Source: Opitutus sp. GAS368
GTDB taxonomy: Bacteria > Verrucomicrobiota > Verrucomicrobiia > Opitutales > Opitutaceae
NCBI GenBank assembly: GCA_945903465.1
Contig: CAMDOF010000011.1
Location: 1-64,000 of the forward strand
Length of the DNA: 64,000 nt
Reading direction: 5' to 3'
In this document: positions 47,160 to 56,800 of the stretch, one piece after another
How the letters are laid out: every line of letters starts with the position of its first letter
Position numbering within the stretch: the stretch's first letter is position 1
The notes under the pieces: generated by a model
The model's database searches: none
What the model was told of the DNA's origin: nothing
What the model saw: the letters and a program-made list of their open reading frames with translations, nothing else
Made by a program: the position numbers and the translations under genes

Positions 47160-48467
47160 CGTCACAAAGATTTCGTGGTCGCGCAGCGTGCCCGTGCGGC
47201 GGCTCTACTCCCTCTGAGAGGAAGGAATTTGTGGCGCCGGTGGCGTCCCAAACGAGGCTCGGTCGGCCGCGATTTGCGTCGCTTGGACAAAGAGTGGAGG
47301 GCGACTTCACGACATAACGCGCGCAGCCAGCGGGTCTGGTTCGGACCGCCGGGGCCGAGCGTGCACCCCAATCTTTCAATCGCGTGATCACGAGGCGCGA
47401 GCTTCGAGGAAGGCGATCGCGCCTGGGATTGTTCCAGCCGTTCGTCCGCCTGCCCATCACGGCCCGCACCAAACTGTCGGCCAAGAGCCCGGCCTAAAAT
47501 CCCTTGCGGGCCATGGCGGCCGTGCCCAGCGGCAGCACGTCCAATTTCAGCTGCGTTTTGACCTTGCGGAAATTCAGTTCGGCCTGCCAGCGCTGGCCAG
47601 ACCAGCGCACGAGCAACTCGATGGGCTCGTCGCCACTGGGCAAGGGGGTGAACAGCCACAAGTCGATCTGGTGCCGATCCCGCTGTAACCGCACGTAAAT
47701 CAGACGGCCCGACACAGGTTTTCACTCGGTGCCCGGAGGCACTTTTTCGGCGCGGGTGGGTTTCCACCGATCCCGCGATCCTGTCCGGAACCGCGCGGCA
47801 ATCCGGCGCGTCAAACCACCGAGCAGGTGACTCGCCAGAGGGGGCCCGCGCACCCAAGGTAAATTCAGGAAACGGCGGTGGTTGGCAATCCGGCACAGAC
47901 CGTTGACCCGAGCCGCCGCGTCCCGCCGATCACCCGATCCCGCGCCGCACACTGCCAGGCGGCCGCTCCGATCAGAGGCACCGCGAGATCCCGGCCCGTC
48001 TCATCGTGCACCAGACAAACCAGGTTCGTGCCCACCGGCCCGATCGTAACCAAAATAATGATACGTACGCAGGGTAGCCCAGCGCCCGCGCACGTCCGGC
48101 CGTACCGCGGCCCGCCAGGCGCCCCGCTGGAGCGGCCGCAACTCCGCCAGCACCCCGGTGAGCGGGCTCGCCCGCCGGCCGCCGCCGCCTTGCCCCGCTT
48201 GATCGCCCAAGGGTTGCGCCGTCGGGGGGATGCGCACGGCAGGCAACCCTCGCCCAAGTTTTGCCGCCAAGGTGGCCGCAGGCTGTGTGCGGCGAATGGC
48301 TTCCACCGGCCCACCGTCGTTTGCCACTGCCAGCGGACGCACAGATCCTTCGCCACTCCAGGGCGGCTTCACTCGGGACGCGTCTCGATGCGATAGTGCA
48401 GTTCGCGCAGTTCGGCCGGCGTGACTTGCCGGATCTGCACCCGGATGCTTTCTTCTTCGGAGGACAT
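47160..48467 (-). pseudogene. Decayed DUF4338 + IS4-type DDE transposase
   Basis: Reading from an ATG at 48467: MSSEEESIRVQIRQVTPAELRELHYRIETRPE, an in-frame TGA, then AKDLCVRWQWQTTVGRWKPFAA, and after frameshifts SPLTGVLAELRPLQ, RWATLRTYHYFGY, IGAAAWQCAARDRVIG and NHRRFLNLPWVRGPPLASHLLGG: the DUF4338 signature series. A second TGA (GTE*KPVSG) leads into an IS4-like DDE end, RWSGQRWQAELNFRKVKTQ, then a TAG (RKGF*AGLLADSLVRAVM) and a C-terminal tail to 47160. All three stops sit where Trp is expected. DUF4338 is also in Druantia DruA, but the fused transposase part argues for a mobile-element protein. Confidence 0.75.
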
Positions 48468-48766
48468 GGCCGCACGATGGCGCCAAGGCCCGCGTAGGTT
48501 CCGCAATACCCATTCATCGGTGGGCGTCCGGCGGTCGCGGCGCACGGTTTCGAGCGCGAGATTGCGGGCGCCCGCGAAGAAAAAGGATCGGCCGTAGCGG
48601 ATCGGTTTTTCGAGATGCGGCCGCCATGTCCGCAGAAACGACTCCTGCACGACAGCGTCGAGATGCAAGCGGAGGTATCTGGCCAACTCACCGTGGACAG
48701 TCGCGGCGGCGGCTGTTGCGCAGACGAGGCGAAGGCGGGAAAGAGCGAGGCGGAAAAGGTCGCGCT
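48468..48766 (-). pseudogene. ECF sigma factor, truncated fragment
   Basis: About 95 codons with the sigma-70 region 2 pattern: AVVQESFLRTWRPHLEKP then SFFFAGARNLALETVRRDRRTP. The segment before it lacks the usual acidic DAEDVV part and region 4 is entirely missing; the frame runs straight into the first codon of the DUF4338 element. The simplest reading is a sigma gene cut by insertion. ECF factors of this kind often control TonB-receptor genes, and receptor C lies just beside it, but the fragment cannot function. Confidence 0.6.
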
Positions 48767-48828
48767 AGAGGGGCCTGGGCGAAAAAAAGGAGGAGGGGGA
48801 TTGAAGCGGGCCGCGCGAAAGGAGTGGC

Positions 48829-51800
48829 TCAGAACGTGCCCTTGAGGCCGAACGTCCAGAGAGCGCCGAAATCGAGGCGTGAGCGGAACTGGGCGTAAGC
48901 GGGGGTGTTGGGTCCGATGATTTTCGTGTCTTCCGTGGCGTCGCCGATGTTGCGCAGGTTGGTGAAGAGGGCGATGCGCCGCGTGAGCGAGTATTCCCCG
49001 GAGATGTCGATGTACAGACGCTTGGAGTTCCAGTTGTAGGTGCCCGGTTCAATACCCGTGCCCGCGGCGACGACACCCGTTCGCTGGCGACCGCGATAGT
49101 TCCAATTGATGCGGAGATTGTAGCTGTCGCGGTTCAGGCTCACCCCCCAGCTGCCGCTGCGCGGAATGTAGCCGGCGAAGTTGGTGGTCACAGTCGCGTC
49201 ACCGGTCACCCGCTGCGCGCTGGTATTGGCGAAAACCTGCACCCCGCGGGCCCACGACGGCAAACCGATCAGGGCCTGCTTATAGCTGAAGTCGATGCCG
49301 GTCAGACGCACCTTACCCGGAAGATTTATCTGCGTGGACACGTCGTAACTGCTGTAGACCACGGGATCGAGACCGTAGAGCGCCAAAAATTCCGCGGTTG
49401 GTGGGAAGATGGTGCCACCAAAGAAATTTTTAAAATCACGGCGAAATCCGCCGACGGCAAACTGGCCGACGCCGGCGAAATAGTACTCGAGCCGCGCATT
49501 GGTCGTCTGAGCACTCCATGGGTTAATGCCAACATTGTTCACTGTGATGCGATTGCTCGGGCTCGGCGCGTTCTCCGTGTCGGGCAGCGTGACCGCACCG
49601 GCGTACTGGTTGAAATCGGGCCGGCCGATGGAAGCATAGCGGGCGGCGCGGAGGATGAGATTTTCCTGCAGATTCCATGAGGCGTTGAGGCTTGGAAAAA
49701 GACGGAGATATTCTTTTTTCACCTGACTGCCACGTTGCAGCAGCGTCAGCTGGGAGACGGCGAGGACATTCGTCGTCGGAAAGATCAGGACGGGCGTGCG
49801 CCGGCTAGGATCCGCGGTGGTCGGGCTGGCGATAGTGACGAGCTTGCCACTGGCGTCGCGTTGATAGTTGCGGGTGGCATCGGTGAGCGGGCCGGCGGCG
49901 TCGATATTCGTTTGCTCGGCGCGGAGACCGCCGACGAGTTTGAGGCGGCGCTCGAAAAACGCGACGTCACCGCGGAGGAATGCGGCCGAGACCAACTCCT
50001 CGGCGTGCTTGGATCCGTTCATGGCGGCGCGGTAGCGGCTATTTTCGTCCGTGGTGAAAGCGGCTGGATTGGCCACATAGTGATTGAGGAGCGACGACAC
50101 GCCGACCCATTGAATTTTGGGGAAGCCGTAAGTGTGGGCGTGTTCCGATAATTCCGGGGCCCAGAAGGGAGCCGCGCCGTCGTCGCTACCGACGGGAGTG
50201 GTGCTGGCGCGGCCGTCTTTGCCAACGAAATTGTAGGTGATGTTTTTATCGGTGCGGAGATCACGCACAGCTTGGCGGAGGTCGATGCCAGATTTCAGGG
50301 TAACGGGCACCCGCCACGTGAAGTCGCGGCGCAGGTTGGCGAAGGCGGTGCGCTGGGTATCGTTGTTCTCGGGTTGACCGCTCGCGGCGGCAGTCACGGC
50401 GTAGTTTTCGAGAAGATAGGGGTTAAGGACAGCGCCGGTCGCCGGGTCGGTGACCGTGATACGGTTGGGGCGAAGATAAAAAATATCATCAAAGGAGACC
50501 GTAAGCCCGGTGCGTCGCGCGGTGTTGGTGGTAAAGTAGCCGCGATCGATATCGCCGCCGTTATAGTGGGCGCGCGAGTAGCCGAGGCCCGCCTCACCCT
50601 TCCACCACGGCCCGTCGTGCCGCCAGCGGAGCGAGGGCATGTAGTTCTGGTTTTTGCGGTAGCCGCCGGCGTTGCCCATTTGCAAATCGCCCAAGGCGGT
50701 CGTGCCTCGAGTCGTGGTGGGACCGAAGCTTCCGGAGGGCACTCCGCCGACGTTGAAAGTGAGCGTCTGGCTTAAATAATCCTCCTCGAATCTCGAGGTG
50801 TTTACCGAGATTGAAATCGTATCGGAGGGAGCGAACTTGTAGTCGATGGTCGCCGAGAGGTTGTGGCGCGTGGTCTCCTTGCCTCCTCCGCGCACGGCGA
50901 AACTGGACAGGTAGGGATTGTCTGGGGTGGTGTTGGGGAACGTGGTGCCATTCGTGACGGTGCCCGCACCGCGCCACGTGCTGGTGACCTGATCCTGACC
51001 AGCGAACTGCCGGCTGCGACCGCCCGACAAGGTAAATCCAAAACGCTTGTTCACGGGCACGATCCAAGAAAAATCGAAGCCCGGGTAAACTTTGCGACTG
51101 CGGCTCTCGCGTGGACTTGGGGTGCGGTTGAATTCACGCCGATGGTCTCGCATCAGAACGTAGACGCTGCCGTTGAAGACGGAGCGGGCCCGCTCAAACG
51201 CGCTGCGCGGGACCATGTTGACCGAGCCCGCGAGCGCCGCGCCCTGCGTATCCGGGGTGGGTGAAAATGAAACCTCGACGCGCGAGATGCCGTTGATGGA
51301 GACCATGTCCATGGCCGATGCCCGGTTGGTGCCGCTAATCGCGGTGGCAAAACTGAAGCCATCGAGGGTCACAGGAACGTTGTCGGCGGGCGCGCCGTTG
51401 ATGGAAATTTCGCGAGCGTTGCCGCCAGCATAGGTCATCGTGACGCCAGGAAGAAATTTCAGGAATTCACCCGCGTGGCCCTCGGCGACTGTGCCGAACT
51501 CGTCGGTCGAGACGACGGTTTTGAGATTAGAGGCGAAGCGCTGTTCGTTGATCGCGATCGCGGACGCCTCCATTTCCTTCGAGGTGGAAACGACGAATTG
51601 TTCGAGCCGCACCACCTCGCTTTTCGCACCCTGCGGTCCGGTGGCCGCCAGGGTCACGTCATGTTGCGCGAGCCGGGACCCGACGACGGTTACCGCGGTG
51701 GTCCGCGCCGCCATACCGGTGTAAAAAAATTTCACCTGAGCCGTGCCAACGGGGACTCCGTCGATTCGGTAGGCGCCACCGGCATCGGTGAAAGTTTCGA

Positions 51801-52011
51801 GCGACGTACCCTCCACAGTGATGCGGACACGTTCCAGAAAGCTGCCGCCCGCCGCCGCCATCACCCGGCCAGTGATGGCTCCAGTCGCAGACGCGGCGAG
51901 TGCCGGCCGGGAAATTTCCGCACCGCCGAGCGGGTTAGGAGCGAGGCCCAAGTTAACGCCCGCGAAGAGCGCCAGCACGGCGAGATAGGTCCGAGTGGGG
52001 AAAAGATCCAT
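48829..52011 (-). CDS. TonB-dependent receptor C with CarboxypepD-regulatory domain
   Basis: A 1060-aa outer-membrane receptor: signal peptide (about 1-32), a carboxypeptidase-regulatory-like beta-sandwich (about 42-125, GAITGRVMAAAGGSFLERVRITVEG), a TonB-box-like VVRLEQFVVS, a plug (FLKFLPGVTMTYAGGNAREISINGAPADNVPVTLDGF) and a beta-barrel ending LWTFGLKGTF. Architecture and sequence differ from receptors A and B; it resembles receptors for glycans or oligosaccharides such as the SusC/fecA-like TonB receptors of Opitutaceae and Caulobacter. The gene upstream on the same strand encodes a mutarotase-like secreted protein. Confidence 0.93.
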   Translation of the reverse strand: MDLFPTRTYLAVLALFAGVNLGLAPNPLGGAEISRPALAASATGAITGRVMAAAGGSFLERVRITVEGTSLETFTDAGGAYRIDGVPVGTAQVKFFYTGMAARTTAVTVVGSRLAQHDVTLAATGPQGAKSEVVRLEQFVVSTSKEMEASAIAINEQRFASNLKTVVSTDEFGTVAEGHAGEFLKFLPGVTMTYAGGNAREISINGAPADNVPVTLDGFSFATAISGTNRASAMDMVSINGISRVEVSFSPTPDTQGAALAGSVNMVPRSAFERARSVFNGSVYVLMRDHRREFNRTPSPRESRSRKVYPGFDFSWIVPVNKRFGFTLSGGRSRQFAGQDQVTSTWRGAGTVTNGTTFPNTTPDNPYLSSFAVRGGGKETTRHNLSATIDYKFAPSDTISISVNTSRFEEDYLSQTLTFNVGGVPSGSFGPTTTRGTTALGDLQMGNAGGYRKNQNYMPSLRWRHDGPWWKGEAGLGYSRAHYNGGDIDRGYFTTNTARRTGLTVSFDDIFYLRPNRITVTDPATGAVLNPYLLENYAVTAAASGQPENNDTQRTAFANLRRDFTWRVPVTLKSGIDLRQAVRDLRTDKNITYNFVGKDGRASTTPVGSDDGAAPFWAPELSEHAHTYGFPKIQWVGVSSLLNHYVANPAAFTTDENSRYRAAMNGSKHAEELVSAAFLRGDVAFFERRLKLVGGLRAEQTNIDAAGPLTDATRNYQRDASGKLVTIASPTTADPSRRTPVLIFPTTNVLAVSQLTLLQRGSQVKKEYLRLFPSLNASWNLQENLILRAARYASIGRPDFNQYAGAVTLPDTENAPSPSNRITVNNVGINPWSAQTTNARLEYYFAGVGQFAVGGFRRDFKNFFGGTIFPPTAEFLALYGLDPVVYSSYDVSTQINLPGKVRLTGIDFSYKQALIGLPSWARGVQVFANTSAQRVTGDATVTTNFAGYIPRSGSWGVSLNRDSYNLRINWNYRGRQRTGVVAAGTGIEPGTYNWNSKRLYIDISGEYSLTRRIALFTNLRNIGDATEDTKIIGPNTPAYAQFRSRLDFGALWTFGLKGTF

Positions 52012-52304
52012 GGATATCAGGGGCTGAGGATTGAAAAGTTGTATTAGGTAACGTCAGCCCTTTGCTGGCGCAATTCTCCGGGCGCTCCGAGACGGCGATT
52101 ATCCGGAGGCCGGCGGGGATCGACCGAGACTCGGCATGGGCGCGGGTGGCAGGCTGATTCGGCAGAGCGTCGTGGCCGGTCAGGCGCAGCCCTTTGGGAC
52201 AGGATGGTGCCGTGAAAATCTTCGGCACTGGCCCCAGGGCGTTTCCGGCGGTGGCCCAGCGGGTGCGGCAGGCGTGAAAAGGGAGGCGCGCCTTGCGGTG
52301 GTCG
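52012..52304. promoter_or_regulatory. Upstream region of receptor C
   Basis: 293 bp between the mutarotase-like gene stop and the receptor C start. No gene; AT-rich block at 52020-52060 is the likely promoter zone but no hexamer pair is convincing. Confidence 0.35.
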
Positions 52305-53384
52305 TTAATGCGCGGGGGCGGCGGTACCTGGTTCGGCTAGAAAGATGCGGTATTCATTTTTCAAGGTCTCTCTCGCGCGGATCCAGCCGTAGGTAGGGGT
52401 GCCATCGATCGAGGCGCGCGCGATTGCTTTGCGCAATCCTTCGGCGTACGGGCTGTTGCCAAACTCGATGCCGCGGGCGATGACTTGGCCGTTCCAAGGC
52501 AGGGTAAGACTTCGTTGATTTTCCATCCAGTCGCCGACCCAGGGATTTTGTGGTGCTGGCAACAGGTAGCCGATCTGGACGTCGAAATCGGGGTGCGATA
52601 GAATGAAGAACTGCTGGTCGCGGGTCGGGTCGAGGCGGATGGCGGTGTAACTGCTGCTGCGAGGTTGCGCCGACATTAATCGGTCGCGCAGGGCGGGGTC
52701 TTGCGCGGAGATTTTTAACCGCGAACGGCCGGGTTCAACAAAAGGTGGCCCAAATGTGGCGTGTTGCATCCACTGCATGGGGCGGTCGAGGTCCGTCAGA
52801 TTTTCGACCCACTCTTCGACGGTTACTTCGCGCTTGCCCGCGAGGACGGTGACTTTTCTCCGGACGCGGTAGTGGGTTTGTGGGAGGTCGGCCCCATATT
52901 CGAAGCCGACGCTGGCCGGCGTTACCTCAGCGCGGATTTTGACCCACGCGACGACCGGGGCTTCGCCGTGGTTGCCCAGACCGCGCTGGGCTTCCTGGTC
53001 CGAGGCGGGGCCGTAGTAGGGAAAGCAGAGCAGATGTCCGAGGTAGCCGGAGCTGAGGCGGGCATGCGGGTCGGTGCCGTAAATATCTCCGTGCTTCGCG
53101 GGGTGGTAGTTTTGCGGCTCGATGGTGGGATAGTGCGGTACGCGCAGCGGATTGACGTCGCGTTTGGGATTTCCAGTCGTTTGACGCACTTCGGCGATAT
53201 GGCCGCCGCCTTTAAGCAGAGCCACCCGGATTTGGCCGTTCGCTAAGACCCATGCTTCGCGGCCATACACCCTCTCCTCGGTCAGTTCGGGTTGCTGCGC
53301 GGAAAGGGTTATCGCAGTGAGCAACCACAGCAGGTGCGCGACCGGGCGCCGGACTCCTTTACGAAGCCGAGCGTCGACGGGCAC
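52305..53384 (-). CDS. Secreted galactose-mutarotase-like protein, family unassigned
   Basis: The open frame extends to 53729, but the first ~115 residues are Arg/Pro-rich and unlike a protein. A GTG at 53384 gives VPVDARLRKGVRRPVAHLLWLLTAITLSAQQ, a signal peptide, and a 359-aa product. The body (WVLANGQIRVALLKGGGHIAEVR, NPKRDVNPLRVPHYPTIEPQNY, HYRVRRKVTVLAGKREVTVEEWVENLTD, MQWMQHATFGPPF) has the beta-sandwich repeat and the 'P-x-Q-W-x-Q-H-x-x-F/G' stretch of aldose-1-epimerase-like proteins. Catalytic identity is not proven. It precedes receptor C on the same strand, so a role in sugar or oligosaccharide handling is inferred. Confidence 0.65.
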   Translation of the reverse strand: MPVDARLRKGVRRPVAHLLWLLTAITLSAQQPELTEERVYGREAWVLANGQIRVALLKGGGHIAEVRQTTGNPKRDVNPLRVPHYPTIEPQNYHPAKHGDIYGTDPHARLSSGYLGHLLCFPYYGPASDQEAQRGLGNHGEAPVVAWVKIRAEVTPASVGFEYGADLPQTHYRVRRKVTVLAGKREVTVEEWVENLTDLDRPMQWMQHATFGPPFVEPGRSRLKISAQDPALRDRLMSAQPRSSSYTAIRLDPTRDQQFFILSHPDFDVQIGYLLPAPQNPWVGDWMENQRSLTLPWNGQVIARGIEFGNSPYAEGLRKAIARASIDGTPTYGWIRARETLKNEYRIFLAEPGTAAPAH

Positions 53385-53849
53385 GGATTCTTCGGCGTTG
53401 CGACAGGGAAGCGCGTATTCCCCCAAGACGCCGCTCGCGGTCGCCATCACGTCGACCGTGATCGATCTGGGCGCGTGCGGAAACAAGGGTAGGCGCAGTC
53501 CTAAGCTGCCGGTGGTGCTGGGGGCCGGTGTGCGCCAGCCAACTACGGTCGAGCGGCATTCCATGAAAATTTTGGGTGGGGCGGAGTCTGCGAGCGGGTG
53601 CCTTAACATTTTCCGATCACGTTTTAGTTTCAAGGGAGAATCATCCCTTCGTCTTGTTGATGGTGGAGTGGGCGGAGGGCGTAAACGCAGCGCAGCCGGT
53701 GTTTGCAATGGCTCGGGGATCCTGTCCAACGGTTGGGCCAGGGCCCGAGAGAGCAGGCCGCATACGTTCCTTCACGAGACACCGGTGCCAAGCGAGCCAC
53801 GCTTTGGACCCACCCCGTTGCATCCATCGGCAGTAGGTGAATTGGCGGG
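53385..53849. other. Gap between mutarotase-like gene and giant protein
   Basis: 465 bp. It could hold the promoter of the mutarotase-like gene and a further N-terminal extension if an upstream start is used. No other gene is seen. Confidence 0.35.
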
Positions 53850-56800
53850 TTACGGAGACTTCGAATCCTCTGTGCCCGAGGGTGGCGGAAACTGAGTTGA
53901 CTGGTTAACTTGGATGAGCGGGTAAAAGCCGTCCTCGGTGGTGGTTTCGGTTGGAAGCGTATTCCGATATTCCCCAGTGCGGGACGTGCCGGAGCGGGTA
54001 TTATAGAGCTCGATGACGCGAGTGAGTTCGAAGAGGTTTAGTTTACCGTCATGATTGGAGTCGGCAGAGTGATAGCGGGTGAGGCTGACGACCGCGGAGG
54101 GGGCGCGACCAGGGTCGGCACTGAAGCCATCCTCACCGAAGAGATCGACCTTGTAAGCGCCGGTGCGGAAGGAGTTGAGCTCGACGTTGTAGAGCTCGAT
54201 CACGCGGATGAGTTCGAGAAGACTGATCTGAAAATTGCGATCAGTATCGGCGGAGTGGACTCTCGGCGTAATGGTCAGCCTGGCGGGCGCGCTGGTGGTC
54301 GTCCCGGCGGAGTTGGTAAGGAGTACCGTGTAGTTGCCGGCGAGACCGGTGGTAGCGGCGGGAAAGTAAAGGGCGCCGGGTGAGTCAAGGACGGGGGTCC
54401 CGGTGACGACAAGTCCGTCTCTTTTCCACTGGAACGAGACGATGCCGGGTTTCGCGACGACTGGGGCGGTGAAAAGCACAGGGGAGCCGATCTCGATACT
54501 CTGGTTGAGGAGCGGGGCAAGCAGTGCGGGCGCGGCGGTAGGAGCCAGGAACGAGTCGACGAGGAAGACCTCGGTTCGGACGAGCCCGGGGCCGCCGGTC
54601 GCTGAGACCGCAACGCTGAAATTTCCGGCCGGGAGCGTCAGCAGCAGCGCGGCAGCGGTGGGTGCGAGCGGGGCTGCGCCGACGGCGGCGGTGGCCGCGG
54701 CAAGGTCGGCTAAATGAGCGTTGGTTCCCCAATCGGAGTTAGTGGCGAGAACGGTGCTGCCGTTGAAAACGGTTAAGGACGGGTTGACGCCTGCGCCCAC
54801 GGTGGCCGCGCTGGCTTCGCTGACGGCGCGGATGAGGACGGTGGTCGGACCCGCGCCGGCGATGCCACCGAGAGTTAGGCCCGAGGTGAGCGTGGAGCCC
54901 GTGCTGATCAGTCCGCGGCTGTTGAGGTAAGCGATGCGCCGGGTGTCATTGGGCGTCGCGTTAGGGATTTCGTAGAGCTCGATAAGAGCGGCGCCGGAGG
55001 AGAGACCCGCGCCAGATACCCGAGCGGAATAAGTACCTGGGTTGAGGGAAATAAGTAAGGCGGCGTCGAGGCTGGCAGCGGAGAGGGCGAAAGCGCCGGC
55101 GGAGGAGAACGCGGTCGCGAGGGTGGCTCCCCCACCCCAGTTGTCGTTGGTCGCGATCGTGGCACCCGTGGCGTCAAAGAGGTTAAGGACGGGATCCGCG
55201 AGGACTCCACTTACGCCGAAATCGGTGAGGGCTGGGCCGCCGACGGCGCGCAGGAGGATAGATTTTGGGGCAGAACCCTCGACGGTAAAGCCAATGGCGC
55301 CCGCATTCTCACCCTGACCGATTCTAAAAAGAGTGACGAGGTTGAGGAGACGAGCACCCGGGAGAACGGTGAACGAGGCGAGGGAACTTTGGGTGCCATC
55401 GGGAGTGAGGACGCTGATGGCCCCACTCGTGGCAAGAGCTGGCACCGTGGCGGTGATTTGAGTATCGGAGACGACGTTAAAGGTGGCGGCGCTGCCGTTG
55501 AAAAAGACCCCGGTCGCGCCGGTGAAGCCCGAGCCCGAGAGCGTGATGACAGAGCCGGCAGAAGCGGTGGCGGGGGCTAGCGTGGGTCCTGGGTTTAGGG
55601 TGAGCAAGGACGAGGCGGAGCGGATGGCGTTGGCGGCGTTGGCGACGACGACATTATACGAGCCCGCGGTGTTGGCGGCGAAGGCGTTTATGAGGTAAGT
55701 GGCGGCAGTGGCGCCGGGAATGAGCACGCCGTTCTTATGCCATTGGTAGGTAAGGTTGAGGCCGTTGGCGGCGACACTCAATGAGGTGGCCGCGCCGAGG
55801 ATGACGGCTTGAGCAGGCTTCGGCTGGGACGAGATGATTGGTGTCTGGGAATTTATCAAAAACTGAAAAGCGGATGGCAGGAGGTCGCCCGTGCGCAGAA
55901 AGGTACCGGAGACGAGCGCCGTGCCATTCGGGGCGAGGCTGATTTGAGTGCCATTGCCGAGATAAGGGCGGTAAGCGAGATCGGTCGAGAAGTTGGGATC
56001 GACGGAACCATCCGCGTTGAGGCGAACGAGACCGCGGGCGGAAACGCCGTTGAAGACGTCGAAGGCACCGCTAATCCACAGTTTTCCGTCGGGCGCGACG
56101 GTCACGCCCTCGATTTGCGCGCTGCGGCTTGGTTGGTTTAGAAGTTGCGCCCCGCTGCCAGGGTTAAAGGTCGGGTCGACCCCGCCGGTGTTAGTGAGTC
56201 GGGCGATACCCGGAGCGGTTTGGCCATGGAGAGAGCTAAAACTGCCAAATACGAGAAGTTTACCGTCCGCGACGGGAATCGCATCGGCGAACGGCCAAGC
56301 GTCTGCCGTATAGGTGGCGATTTGTGTGGGTGCCCCTCCGTTGGTCCGCGCATCGGTGACGGTCGGGAACCCCAACGCTGTGTTCCTAGCCACGGACGGG
56401 GCGAGGAAGGTCGGATCGAATACTCCCTCTGGGCTGAAGCGCAGAAGGGTGTAACTCAGGGTGCTGGCCGCGGCGGGGTACGAGGCTTCGGTCACGCGCG
56501 CAATAACTCGGCCCGAAGCATCCACGGCGAGGATTTTAAATGCGCCGAGTGTGATTGAAGTGATGGCGTTGGTGGCGTCACGATAAACCACGCCGAATGG
56601 ATTTGTGTACCCGCTGAGAACGAACGTGGGGTCAATGGCGCCAGAGGTCGTCAGCCGAAGCAGCTGATTTTGACCAGAGACCAAGCTTTGCGGTGAAAGT
56701 GACCAAATCAGGACCCGTTGATCCGGCAAGAGGCGGAACGTCAACCCACCGGGGAGCGCCCCGAGCGAGGCGTCGAGAGTGAACGAAGGATCGATCGCTC

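Noticed and set aside
47160-48467. Possible Druantia (DruA) defence gene
   Set aside because: DUF4338 segments are present, but the gene is broken, ends in an IS4-type transposase part, and no druB-druE-like genes surround it.
53385-53729. N-terminal extension of the mutarotase-like protein to an upstream start
   Set aside because: Residues are Arg/Pro-rich with no similarity, while a signal peptide begins at the GTG at 53384. An upstream start cannot be fully excluded.
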